This document shows, in pieces, positions 1 to 5,382 of a stretch of 5,382 nucleotides of DNA. Each line of letters opens with the position of its first letter. Within the stretch, counting starts at the first letter, position 1. Location: positions 1-5,382 of the forward strand of contig CALAUG010000093.1 in NCBI GenBank assembly GCA_937892155.1, in the 5' to 3' direction. The stretch comes from an uncultured Bacteroidales bacterium. Lineage in GTDB: Bacteria > Bacteroidota > Bacteroidia > Bacteroidales > UBA1715. The notes beneath the pieces are model-generated. The model was not told the DNA's origin and made no database searches. It saw only the letters and a list, made by a program, of their open reading frames with translations. Made by a program: the position numbers and the translations under genes.

Positions 1-2243
1 CGGTGGCGAAGAATACAGCAGGTGTCACCTATTCGGTCAGCAACTGCTTTTCGCTCGAAGGCAAATGCAACGTGGCGTACAACCTCTACGAGGGTGGTGT
101 GGGTATCAATAATGTCTCGATAAAGAATGCCGCAGCCTTTGCGAGCGGCGAGGTGTGCTGGACGCTGAACGGTTCCCAGCCGTCGGACAAATGGCGGCAG
201 TACTTGGGAATTGACGGCTATCCAACCCTGTCGGGAAATTATTTAGTGTATTATAATGCGACATCGCAATCCTACTATAACTATGACGGGGATATTTCAG
301 GCTCAGGAACGGCGGCAGACCCATACAGGATAGGCAACAAGTTTGAACTGCAAATGTTTTCCGACATTGTCAATGGGGGAAACTTAACAGCCTGCGCCGT
401 GCTGACGGCAGACATCATTGTAAACAAAAACGTGCTGAAAAGCAACGGCGACCTAAACAGCGGCACATTTGAGGCCTGGACTCCGATAGGTAGATGGGGC
501 AGTGAGGCGTACACCTACAACGGTTACAGTGGCGAGTTCAACGGCAACGGTCATACCATCAGCGGACTTTACTTCAATGATGAAACCATGTCGGCAGTCG
601 GGCTTTTCGGCATGACCAACAACACTGGAAATGTTACCGCTTTCATCCACGATGTCGGTGTCCGTGACAGCTATTTCCGGGGCAAGAGCCATGTTGGCGG
701 CATCTGCGGCGACTTCGCAAACGGACGGATTGAGAACTGCTGGAACGCGGCGACCGTTCAGTCGGCAGAAGGCACCGCCGGCGGCATAGTCGGTTCATGC
801 TGGAAGTATTCGTCCCTGTCCGGCTGCTACAACACAGGCAGGGTGGCGGAAGGCACAGCCTGCGGCAGCATCTGCGGTTCAGTGGCAAAGAACATCAATG
901 GTATCACATCTGTCAGCGACTGCGTATCGCTCGAAGGCAAATGCAACGTGGCGTACAATCTCTACGAGGAGGGTGTAGGTATCAATAATGTCTTTAATGA
1001 TAAGGATGCCACAGCCTTCGCGAGCGGCGAGGTGTGCTGGATACTGAACGGCAACAAGTACGGCGGACACTGGCGTCAGCAGTTGGGAACGGATGCCTAC
1101 CCGACATTCAGCGGCATCTATTTTGTAAACTACACGGACGAAAGACAGTATTACAACAACGAGACTTCGCAGGAAATCCGGTACACCAGCACGGACGGCA
1201 AAATCGTCACGCCATACATGTCTAATGCTTTCGGAGCTGGCATTAATTACAACACATACGAGGGCGGTCAGGGCATCATCACATTCGACAGGGCTGTTAC
1301 AAGCATTGGGTTATCTGCATTCCGAGACTGTTCTTCCCTAAAGTCAATTGAAATTCCAGACAATGTCACCAGCATTGGAGATCATGCATTCCGCAATTGT
1401 TCTTCCTTACAGTCGGTAACCATTCCAGGCGGTGTGACGAATATTGGAAATTATGCATTAGCAAGTTGCGTTAATATGGAGTCGATTACATTTAAGTCCC
1501 TGCCTTCGGTTTCCTCTGATGCTTTTTACAACTGCAACAGCCTCTCTTCAAAAATCCTCGACCTCACCGACAGCGGCAAGCCGTACATCGGCACTTCGTT
1601 GGAGAACTATCCAAGCGGCGGTTTCACCGAGGCACATTACCACGGCACGCTTGAACCCGGCGAATGGGGCACAATCATTCTTCCTTTCGTGCCTTCAAGC
1701 CATCCGGGAATCGTATTCTTCTCTATCGACAACGTGGATGCGGCAAACGGCACGCTCACCCTTTCGGTAGTTGAGAACATAGAAAAGGGCAAGCCTTACC
1801 TGTTCAGGAACCAGACTGACAACGCCAACTTCACGCTTACGGCAATGCCCGCGGCTCCGGCTACAAGCGTCCCTGTCAACATCACCGCATCCGAGCAGAC
1901 CGTCGGCAGCTTCGCGCTGAAAGGCACTTTCCAAGTAAAGAATCTTACGGAAACAGGTCTTTATCAGCTTGATGGCGACGCATTCGTCCACGCCGGCAGC
2001 CTCAGCATCAACCCGTTCCGCGCCTACCTGAAGGACAACGGCGGTTCGGGCGTTGAGCGCATCGTGATTGACGGCGGCACTTTGGTAAAAATCACAATGC
2101 AGGACGACAGCACCATCACCCTCTACGGGCTGAAGAAAGTGGAGTTCATCAAGGAGAACGACACACCGGCCGTGCGCGTGACATACGCTGACGGCAGCAC
2201 GAAGACGTATAACAATCCCAAGAAGGTGGAGTTCGGGAAATAG
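1..2243 (+). CDS. BspA-like modular surface protein with GLUG motifs and leucine-rich repeats, 5' end missing
   Basis: Probable exported or surface adhesin-type protein; its ligand is unknown. The reading frame (first full codon at 3) is already open at the window edge, and the GTG at 3 is an internal valine because the same VAKN segment recurs inside the protein at residue 294. Numbering from that valine, residues 1-82 are the end of a GLUG module (FASGEV.W.LNG, then WRQ.LG.D.YP). Residues 96-300 are a full GLUG/beta-helix region with GNGHTISGL and glycine-rich VGGICG, AGGIVG and CGSICG motifs. Residues 294-376 repeat the module end. EIRYTSTDG (391-399) leads into about four LRR_5-type units (428-515; F..C.SL.S pattern). 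Residues 545-685 are a beta-rich domain (WGTIILPF, PFRAYL), and 692-746 are two tail repeats ending in KKVEF. No Por-type sorting tail was recognised. The next gene starts 41 bp downstream. Family assignment is confident, function is not. Confidence 0.9.
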   Translation, partial: VAKNTAGVTYSVSNCFSLEGKCNVAYNLYEGGVGINNVSIKNAAAFASGEVCWTLNGSQPSDKWRQYLGIDGYPTLSGNYLVYYNATSQSYYNYDGDISGSGTAADPYRIGNKFELQMFSDIVNGGNLTACAVLTADIIVNKNVLKSNGDLNSGTFEAWTPIGRWGSEAYTYNGYSGEFNGNGHTISGLYFNDETMSAVGLFGMTNNTGNVTAFIHDVGVRDSYFRGKSHVGGICGDFANGRIENCWNAATVQSAEGTAGGIVGSCWKYSSLSGCYNTGRVAEGTACGSICGSVAKNINGITSVSDCVSLEGKCNVAYNLYEEGVGINNVFNDKDATAFASGEVCWILNGNKYGGHWRQQLGTDAYPTFSGIYFVNYTDERQYYNNETSQEIRYTSTDGKIVTPYMSNAFGAGINYNTYEGGQGIITFDRAVTSIGLSAFRDCSSLKSIEIPDNVTSIGDHAFRNCSSLQSVTIPGGVTNIGNYALASCVNMESITFKSLPSVSSDAFYNCNSLSSKILDLTDSGKPYIGTSLENYPSGGFTEAHYHGTLEPGEWGTIILPFVPSSHPGIVFFSIDNVDAANGTLTLSVVENIEKGKPYLFRNQTDNANFTLTAMPAAPATSVPVNITASEQTVGSFALKGTFQVKNLTETGLYQLDGDAFVHAGSLSINPFRAYLKDNGGSGVERIVIDGGTLVKITMQDDSTITLYGLKKVEFIKENDTPAVRVTYADGSTKTYNNPKKVEFGK
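51..1120 (+). repeat. Duplicated GLUG-module end within the first gene (copies about 3-250 and 882-1130)
   Basis: Two copies of a segment of about 250 bp lie 876-879 bp apart. Positions 51-82 and 927-958 are identical over 32 bases, and the match continues with few changes through the FASGEV.W.LNG and WRQ.LG.D.YP coding parts (residues 46-75 and 339-367). The first copy has one extra codon near its start (AKNTAGVTYSV against AKNINGITSV). The repeat is in frame and reflects internal duplication of a whole protein module of about 292 residues. The sharp DNA identity in the core suggests either recent duplication or gene conversion. Confidence 0.85.
1540..1690 (+). repeat. Long direct repeat shared with the second surface gene, upstream copy
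   Basis: About 150 bp coding for LSSKILDLTDS...GKPYIGTSLENYPSGGFTEAHYHGTLEP...WGTIILPF recurs at about 5239-5382. Positions 1548-1575 are identical to 5247-5274 over 28 bases, and several shorter exact blocks follow. The upstream copy has two extra codons (SG before GF). It marks the border between the leucine-rich block and the C-terminal domain in both proteins. Confidence 0.88.
2079..2243 (+). repeat. C-terminal tail made of two KKVEF repeats
   Basis: The last 55 or so residues of the first gene consist of two related units of about 25 residues. Unit one contains VKITMQDDSTITLYGLKKVEF (residues 695-715, last residue F715) and unit two runs from AVRVTYADGSTKTY to PKKVEFGK at the end. Both share the pattern V.[IV]T..D.ST.T.Y..[LP]KKVEF. 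The tail is not the known Por secretion tail as far as I can tell. A further unit-two copy stands alone at 3403-3495, so this unit behaves as a repeated module at this locus. Whether it acts in sorting or only as a fold is unknown. Confidence 0.75.
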
Positions 2244-2284
2244 GAAAACAGCGGGGGAAAATCAGTACTAAACAATATATATAT

Positions 2285-3154
2285 ATGGAAGAAAAACAAA
2301 ACATATCTTTGGTTAGACCAAGTAACATTAAGTTATTTGAAGGACGGCAGATTCGCTCCACATGGAATGAGGAGGATGAAGAGTGGTATTTTGTGGTAGA
2401 GGATGTTGTTGCGGTCTTGACGGATAGTGCTGACCCCAAGCAGTATGTGAAAAGACTCAAGCTTAGAGACCCCGAATTGGCCAAAGGATGGGTACAAATT
2501 GTACCTACCCTTGTAGTGCAAACAGAAGGCGGACCTCAAAAGATGAAAGTGGCAAATGCGAAAGGATTATTCCGCATCATACAATCTATTCCGAGCAAGA
2601 AGGCAGAACCTTTTAAGCAGTGGCTTGCCAAAGTTGGAGCCGAGCGTCTGAATCAAATCCAAGATCCAGAACGCAACTTGCAGCAGATGATCGCCGATTA
2701 CAGACGTTTAGGCCATGATGAGGCTTGGATAAATCAGCGAATCAGGTCTATTCAAATACGAAAAGGACTAACTGAAGAATGGCAGCGGGGAGGTGTTACA
2801 GAAGATAATGATTTTGCCTTCTTGACGGATCTGATTTCTGTTACGTGGAGCGGAATGAATACACGGCAATATAAGAATTTCAAAGGCTTACATAAAGAGA
2901 ACCTGCGGGATAATATGACGGATGTCGAATTGATGCTCAGCGGTTTGGCAGAAGCCACCTCAACGGCACTATCAAAGAAACGTAATCCTAAGCAAATGAC
3001 AGAACATGCAGGCATAGCCAAAGAAGGAGGTGAGGTGGCACGCGCGGCCCGTGAAGATATTGAACACCGTTTGGGCGAATCGGTCATATCTCCTCAGAAA
3101 GCGATTGATATTGCCATCCCAAAGGACGAACTCCCATTTCCAAAGAAAGAATAA
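2285..3154 (+). CDS. Bro-N domain protein with DinD-like C-terminal half (phage antirepressor-type)
   Basis: Complete 289-residue protein, probably cytoplasmic and DNA- or RecA-related. Residues about 15-115 match the Bro-N pattern: IKLFEGRQIRSTW, EEWYFVVEDVVAVLTDS, PKQYVKRLK, then a conserved GLFRIIQSIPSKKAEPFKQW end. Residues about 116-195 are a charged helical linker. Residues about 196-272 (KNFKGLHKENLRDNMTDVEL, LSGLAEATST, VARAAREDIEHRLGE) resemble the C-terminal half of E. coli DinD, a damage-inducible protein reported to interfere with RecA filaments; this resemblance is from memory. Bro-N proteins are common in prophages and mobile DNA as antirepressors. The ATG follows an A/T-only run (2273-2284) instead of a Shine-Dalgarno site, normal for Bacteroidetes. 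The gene starts 41 bp after the surface-protein stop, looks more AT-rich at its 5' end than its neighbours, and no own promoter was recognised. Its place between surface-protein genes suggests transfer. Domain call is firm; activity is inferred. Confidence 0.88.
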   Translation: MEEKQNISLVRPSNIKLFEGRQIRSTWNEEDEEWYFVVEDVVAVLTDSADPKQYVKRLKLRDPELAKGWVQIVPTLVVQTEGGPQKMKVANAKGLFRIIQSIPSKKAEPFKQWLAKVGAERLNQIQDPERNLQQMIADYRRLGHDEAWINQRIRSIQIRKGLTEEWQRGGVTEDNDFAFLTDLISVTWSGMNTRQYKNFKGLHKENLRDNMTDVELMLSGLAEATSTALSKKRNPKQMTEHAGIAKEGGEVARAAREDIEHRLGESVISPQKAIDIAIPKDELPFPKKE

Positions 3155-3190
3155 GGGCACTCTATACTTCTTTACTTCAAAAATCACTAA

Positions 3191-3337
3191 CGACAAGTAA
3201 ATTGTGTATATTCATCCTTAGCCCAACATACAGGACGGAGTTTGCGTACGACACAGCGTTATTTAGGCGAGTTGAAAAAGAACGGTCTCATTCGATTTGA
3301 GGGAGTCGCCAAGAAAGGAGGCTATCATGCCAACTGA
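3191..3337 (+). pseudogene. C-terminal winged helix-turn-helix fragment of a RecG-like/AlbA_2-type ATP-binding protein
   Basis: The frame from 3191 to the TGA at 3335-3337 is open and reads ...SSLAQHTGRSLRTTQRYLGEL, then KKNGLIRFEGVAKKGGYHAN. This is the classic end of a winged helix: a helix-turn-helix (LAQHTGRSLRTTQRYLGELKK) followed by a wing (NGLIRFEG...GGY). In Bacteroidetes this signature usually closes much longer proteins with an AlbA_2/divergent AAA domain and a RecG-like region, or Fic-type proteins. Here it has no start codon of its own: TAA at 3188-3190 closes the frame and nothing of the N-terminal domains is visible upstream. It is therefore best read as the leftover 3' end of a deleted gene. 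Which parent family it came from is uncertain. Confidence 0.65.
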
Positions 3338-3338
3338 T

Positions 3339-3401
3339 TTTGGCGGTGCAAACAAGCCGTTTGGCGGTGTAAACAAGCTGTTTGGCGGTGTAAATAATGT
3401 A
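3339..3401 (+). repeat. Three 21-bp tandem repeats encoding FGGVNK-type heptapeptides
   Basis: Units lie at 3339-3359, 3360-3380 and 3381-3401, each starting TTTGGCGGTG. In the frame of an ATG at 3327 they read FGGANKP, FGGVNKL, FGGVNNV. Runs such as GGVNGGVN or FGGVNK are, from memory, typical of linkers in the RecG-like ATP-binding proteins of Bacteroidetes, usually placed before the winged helix. Here they come after it and in a different frame, so the order is scrambled. The short frame 3327-3485 has a good-looking AAAGGAGG upstream, but after 3403 it runs out of frame through the orphan surface-protein tail, so I do not call it a gene. Confidence 0.85.
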
Positions 3402-3402
3402 G

Positions 3403-3495
3403 GGAAACGACGTTCCGGCCGTGCGCGTGACACGCGAGGACAACACCACGGCGACGTATCTCAATCCGAAGAAGGTGGAGTTTAAGAAGGAGTAG
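3403..3495 (+). pseudogene. Orphan C-terminal tail of a BspA-like surface protein
   Basis: The frame 3403-3495 reads GNDVPAVRVTREDNTTATYL followed by NPKKVEFKKE and TAG. It aligns without gaps up to KKVEF with the last residues of the first gene (NDTPAVRVTYADGSTKTYNNPKKVEFGK). At DNA level 18 bases are identical at 3415-3432 and 2166-2183, and another 14 bases at 3469-3482 and 2220-2233. TAG at 3400-3402 closes the frame upstream, and no start or export signal exists, so only the final unit of a paralogous gene survives. The middle part has diverged (REDNTTATYL against YADGSTKTYN), so it is not a fresh copy of the first gene but the remnant of a paralogue. Confidence 0.85.
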
Positions 3496-3548
3496 AGAGT
3501 TGAGAGTCAACGGACTAATGACTAATGACTAACGACTAAAGACTAAAT
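3495..3548 (+). repeat. Two families of 7-bp tandem repeats
   Basis: Two units GAGAGTT and GAGAGTC lie at 3495-3508. Then five units of the type ACTAATG follow at 3514-3548: ACTAATG, ACTAATG, ACTAACG, ACTAAAG, ACTAAAT. Because 7 is not a multiple of 3 and each unit holds TAA, with a TGA at the junction after each ATG unit, the array puts stop codons in all three forward frames just upstream of the promoter. Between the sets, GTTGA at 3499-3503 and TCAAC at 3507-3511 form a 5-bp inverted repeat with a 3-base loop, too weak and without a T run to be called a terminator. Confidence 0.85.
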
Positions 3549-3550
3549 TT

Positions 3551-3590
3551 TGTTGATTTTTCGTAAGTGTGTTGATTTTTCGTATCTTTG
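3551..3590 (+). promoter_or_regulatory. Bacteroidetes-type promoter with a duplicated 15-bp upstream element
   Basis: TATCTTTG at 3583-3590 matches the Bacteroidetes -7 consensus TAnnTTTG exactly. It lies 48 bp before the ATG of the second surface-protein gene, leaving a leader of roughly 40 bases. The expected -33 region is only approximate: TTTTTCG ending at 3563 lies 19 bases upstream. The 15-mer TGTTGATTTTTCGTA occurs at 3551-3565 and again at 3570-3584, 19 bp apart, and each copy runs into the TA of a -7-like element: TAAGTGTG (3564-3571, one mismatch) and TATCTTTG. This may be a duplicated promoter half or a binding site for a regulator; the sequence alone does not decide. Confidence 0.7.
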
Positions 3591-3638
3591 CCGCCTGAAG
3601 CTAACATCCAATCTTGAAGAGAATTTATACAAAAATTC

Positions 3639-5382
3639 ATGAACAGAAACATTCTCAAACTCATACTTTCCGCAGTGCTGGTGATGTGCTGTGCGTTTTC
3701 GGCTTTGGCGCAACTCGGCACGCCGCCGGACAACGAGATTTGGTACATGACCAAAGATGGACAAAAACTTGATGGCAGCAAGTATGACGTAGGGCAGACT
3801 CTTTGCGGAAATACGATACATTCTCAAATTCCTGACTATGTTGGTGACTATTGGATCATTAAATTCAGCGGAAACGTTACCGAAATAAACGACGAGGCTT
3901 TCTATGACGAAGACGACCTTACGGCTATCAGTCTTCCGAATACTGTTGTGCAGATTGGAGGTGCGACAGATGGTACGGGTGTCTTTGAGGACTGCGACAA
4001 TTTAAAGTCAGTCAATGTGCCACCATCGGTAAAGTACATCGGCAGATGCGCCTTCTATGACTGCACCGCGTTGGAGTCCTTTTCCTGCGACAACGTTGAG
4101 ATTATCTATCCCGAGGCTTTCTGTTATTGTGAGAATCTGAAGTCCGTTAACTTGGGCACTAAGTTGAGAGAGATCAAATGGTCGTCGCAAGGCAACGAAT
4201 ATGGCGTGTTCGAGGACTGTGACGCACTGGAAACCGTCGTCATACCATCTTCGGTAACTCATATAGGCAAACGGGCTTTCTACTGGTGCAATGCACTGAA
4301 ATTCGTTGCCATAGGCAGCGGAGTGCAAGAAATTGCCGAAGCAGCATTCTATAACTGCAACGAGCTGAAGTCGGTGGCCATCGACGGCAACGTGGAAACT
4401 ATCGGAGAAGATGCTTTCAACGACTGCGAAAAACTGGAATCGGTGGCGTTGCTCGGCAACACGCCACCTTCATCTTTTGGTGAAGACTGCTTCGATGATT
4501 GCAGCCCAAACCTGAAATACTATGTGCTGGAGGAATACTACGACAGTTACAACAGTAGAGACTTCCTGAGGGGAAAAGTGGTGGCAGGACCTCCGTACAA
4601 CGAAATCTGGTACACCACAAACAACGGCGGGACGGCTGAACATACACTTGGCAATAATTTCCCGGCACTGAACGTCTATATGGGTAACCACGGTGTGCAG
4701 TTCTACAATGGCAATCCGCCTGAATTAAGCTATAGTGGAAATTGTTTCTATGAATGCTCCAACCTTGTTTCCGCAGTGCTGCCTTCGTCCCTCTCTTATA
4801 TTGGCATGCTTGCTTTCAGCAAGTGCTACAGCCTTGTGTCCGTATCCATACCAAGTACGGTGACGAGCATTGGAGACTTTGCCTTCGAGTACACAAGCCT
4901 TGCGTCAATATCCATCCCAAGTATGGTGACGGGTATTGGAAAACATGCTTTCGATGAGTGTACAAGTCTTCACGACATCATACTTCCTGACGAGTTGAAC
5001 CATATCGGTGATTTTGCATTTGCTAATTGTACAGGTTTACAGTCAATAACGATTCCCAATATGGTGAGCACAATTTCTCAAGATGCATTTTATATGTGTT
5101 CGGCTCTGGAATCTGTGACGATAGGAAACAGCGTGACAAGCATTGGAGAATCTGCATTTGATGTGTGCTCTGCCCTTCAGTCTGTAACATTCAAGTCTGT
5201 TCCTTTGCTTGGTGAAAATGTATTCATTTTTTGCGACCGCCTTTCCTCAAAAATCCTCGACCTCACCGACAGCGAAAAGCCCTACATTGGAACTTCATTG
5301 TCAAACTATCCAGGCTTTACCGAGGCGCATTACCACGGCACGTTAGAGCCTAACCAATGGGGAACTATCACTCTTCCTTTCG
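3639..5382 (+). CDS. BspA-like leucine-rich repeat surface protein with signal peptide, 3' end outside the window
   Basis: Exported surface protein of the BspA type, probably an adhesin or host-interaction protein; the ligand is unknown. The frame is open for 581 codons to the window edge. The start is supported by a clear signal peptide: NRNILK, a hydrophobic core, then FSALA with probable cleavage after A24. The cysteines at 17-18 do not form a lipobox (Met at -1). NEIWY occurs at 32-36 and 321-325, each opening a leucine-rich block. Block one (about 76-292) has some nine F..C..L.S units and a closing YYV..EYYDSYNS cap; block two (about 360-537) has some eight. From 537 the sequence follows the first gene's C-terminal region (LSSKILDLTDS, then EAHYHGTLEP and WGTITLPF). 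The leader has no strong Shine-Dalgarno. A promoter lies at 3583-3590. By analogy to the first gene about 185 further residues may follow. Confidence 0.9.
   Translation, partial: MNRNILKLILSAVLVMCCAFSALAQLGTPPDNEIWYMTKDGQKLDGSKYDVGQTLCGNTIHSQIPDYVGDYWIIKFSGNVTEINDEAFYDEDDLTAISLPNTVVQIGGATDGTGVFEDCDNLKSVNVPPSVKYIGRCAFYDCTALESFSCDNVEIIYPEAFCYCENLKSVNLGTKLREIKWSSQGNEYGVFEDCDALETVVIPSSVTHIGKRAFYWCNALKFVAIGSGVQEIAEAAFYNCNELKSVAIDGNVETIGEDAFNDCEKLESVALLGNTPPSSFGEDCFDDCSPNLKYYVLEEYYDSYNSRDFLRGKVVAGPPYNEIWYTTNNGGTAEHTLGNNFPALNVYMGNHGVQFYNGNPPELSYSGNCFYECSNLVSAVLPSSLSYIGMLAFSKCYSLVSVSIPSTVTSIGDFAFEYTSLASISIPSMVTGIGKHAFDECTSLHDIILPDELNHIGDFAFANCTGLQSITIPNMVSTISQDAFYMCSALESVTIGNSVTSIGESAFDVCSALQSVTFKSVPLLGENVFIFCDRLSSKILDLTDSEKPYIGTSLSNYPGFTEAHYHGTLEPNQWGTITLPF
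4832..4966 (+). repeat. Near-identical tandem leucine-rich repeat units (66 and 69 bp)
   Basis: Two neighbouring LRR units are still similar at DNA level: 4832-4897 and 4898-4966 share CCTTG.GTC, TATCCAT.CCAAGTA.GGTGACG and .CAAG. The first is 66 bp, one codon shorter than the usual 69 bp, giving FEYTSL where the others have FxxCxxL and losing the conserved cysteine/asparagine position. Other LRR units in the gene are more diverged, so this pair looks like the latest local duplication. Confidence 0.7.
5239..5382 (+). repeat. Long direct repeat shared with the first surface gene, downstream copy
   Basis: Partner of the copy at about 1540-1690, in the same orientation and at the same place in the protein (LRR block to C-terminal domain border). 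The similarity still continues at the window edge, so the true length of the repeat is unknown and may cover the whole C-terminal domain. Confidence 0.88.

Larger units (their letters stand above)
3155..3638 (+). other. 484-bp region without an intact gene, containing gene debris, short repeats and a promoter
   Basis: No intact gene is present. In order it holds: 3155-3190, AT-rich sequence with nothing recognised; 3191-3337, a broken winged-helix coding fragment; 3339-3401, three 21-bp repeats; 3403-3495, an orphan surface-protein C-terminus; 3495-3548, two sets of 7-bp tandem repeats; 3551-3590, a 15-bp direct repeat and a Bacteroidetes-type promoter; and 3591-3638, the likely 5' untranslated leader of the next gene. 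Each piece has its own entry. No hairpin followed by a T run was found, so no rho-independent terminator is called for the upstream gene. Confidence 0.8.

Noticed and set aside
3..5. GTG as a start codon of the first gene
   Set aside because: The same VAKN segment is internal at residue 294, position 3 is in the middle of a GLUG module, and no signal peptide follows; the gene continues upstream of the window.
2244..2284. Promoter or terminator between the first surface gene and the Bro gene
   Set aside because: The 41 bp contain no TAnnTTTG box and no hairpin; only an A/T alternating run before the ATG, more likely part of the translation start region.
3297..3485. Small gene from TTG at 3297 or ATG at 3327 with AAAGGAGG upstream
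   Set aside because: Its second half overlaps, in another frame, the surface-protein tail remnant that has a clear homologue; the first part is the 21-bp repeat tract. Shine-Dalgarno sites carry little weight in Bacteroidetes.
3325..3510. Minus-strand frame through the repeat region
   Set aside because: It is a mirror of the 21-bp repeats and the tail remnant, with repetitive HRQTACL-type peptide and no family resemblance.
3499..3511. Terminator hairpin GTTGA-GAG-TCAAC
   Set aside because: The stem is only 5 bp with two G-C pairs and no T run follows.
3339..3548. CRISPR array
   Set aside because: The 21-bp and 7-bp units are directly adjacent without spacers and no cas gene is present.
3686..3692. 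Lipoprotein signal at the cysteines in the second gene's signal peptide
   Set aside because: Residue -1 before the first cysteine is methionine, outside the usual lipobox, and a good signal peptidase I site (ALA) follows.
4008..4328. Minus-strand frames opposite the second surface gene (also 3536-3827 and 4417-4691)
   Set aside because: They lie opposite a long plus-strand gene with signal peptide and repeat structure and show no domain of their own.

Overview
The window looks like chromosomal DNA of a Bacteroidales bacterium, most likely a Prevotella- or Bacteroides-type gut or oral commensal. Three things support this. Two genes encode modular BspA-like surface proteins built from GLUG motifs and LRR_5-type leucine-rich repeats. 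The one recognisable promoter carries the Bacteroidetes -7 element TAnnTTTG. The start codons lack a strong Shine-Dalgarno sequence. The genus is inferred from family resemblance and no species can be named.

Layout, all genes on the + strand. (1) Positions 1-2243 are the 3' part of a large surface-protein gene whose 5' end lies outside the window. It has a duplicated GLUG module, a short leucine-rich repeat block, a beta-rich C-terminal domain and a small tail made of two repeats ending in KKVEF. (2) Positions 2285-3154 are an intact gene for a 289-residue Bro-N protein with a DinD-like C-terminal half. (3) Positions 3155-3638 contain no intact gene but are full of debris: the C-terminal winged-helix fragment of a lost regulator or ATPase gene, three 21-bp repeats encoding FGGVNK-like heptapeptides, an orphan copy of the KKVEF tail of the first gene, two families of 7-bp tandem repeats, and a promoter. 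(4) From 3639 to the window end is a second BspA-like gene, complete at the 5' end with a signal peptide and cut by the window edge. It holds two leucine-rich blocks, each introduced by an NEIWYT-type motif, and then the same C-terminal domain as the first gene.

The surface proteins are probably exported adhesins or host/polymer-binding proteins; the ligand cannot be read from the sequence. The Bro/DinD gene does not belong to them functionally. It sits between one full KKVEF tail and one orphan KKVEF tail, next to a broken wHTH gene, which suggests that it arrived or was trapped through recombination among paralogous surface-protein genes. The two surface genes also share a nearly identical segment of about 150 bp containing a 28-bp exact repeat, so the locus looks prone to recombination and domain shuffling. 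I found no RNA gene, CRISPR array or intact mobile element, and no convincing new defence or enzymatic system. The most informative signal is the mosaic junction at 3191-3495.
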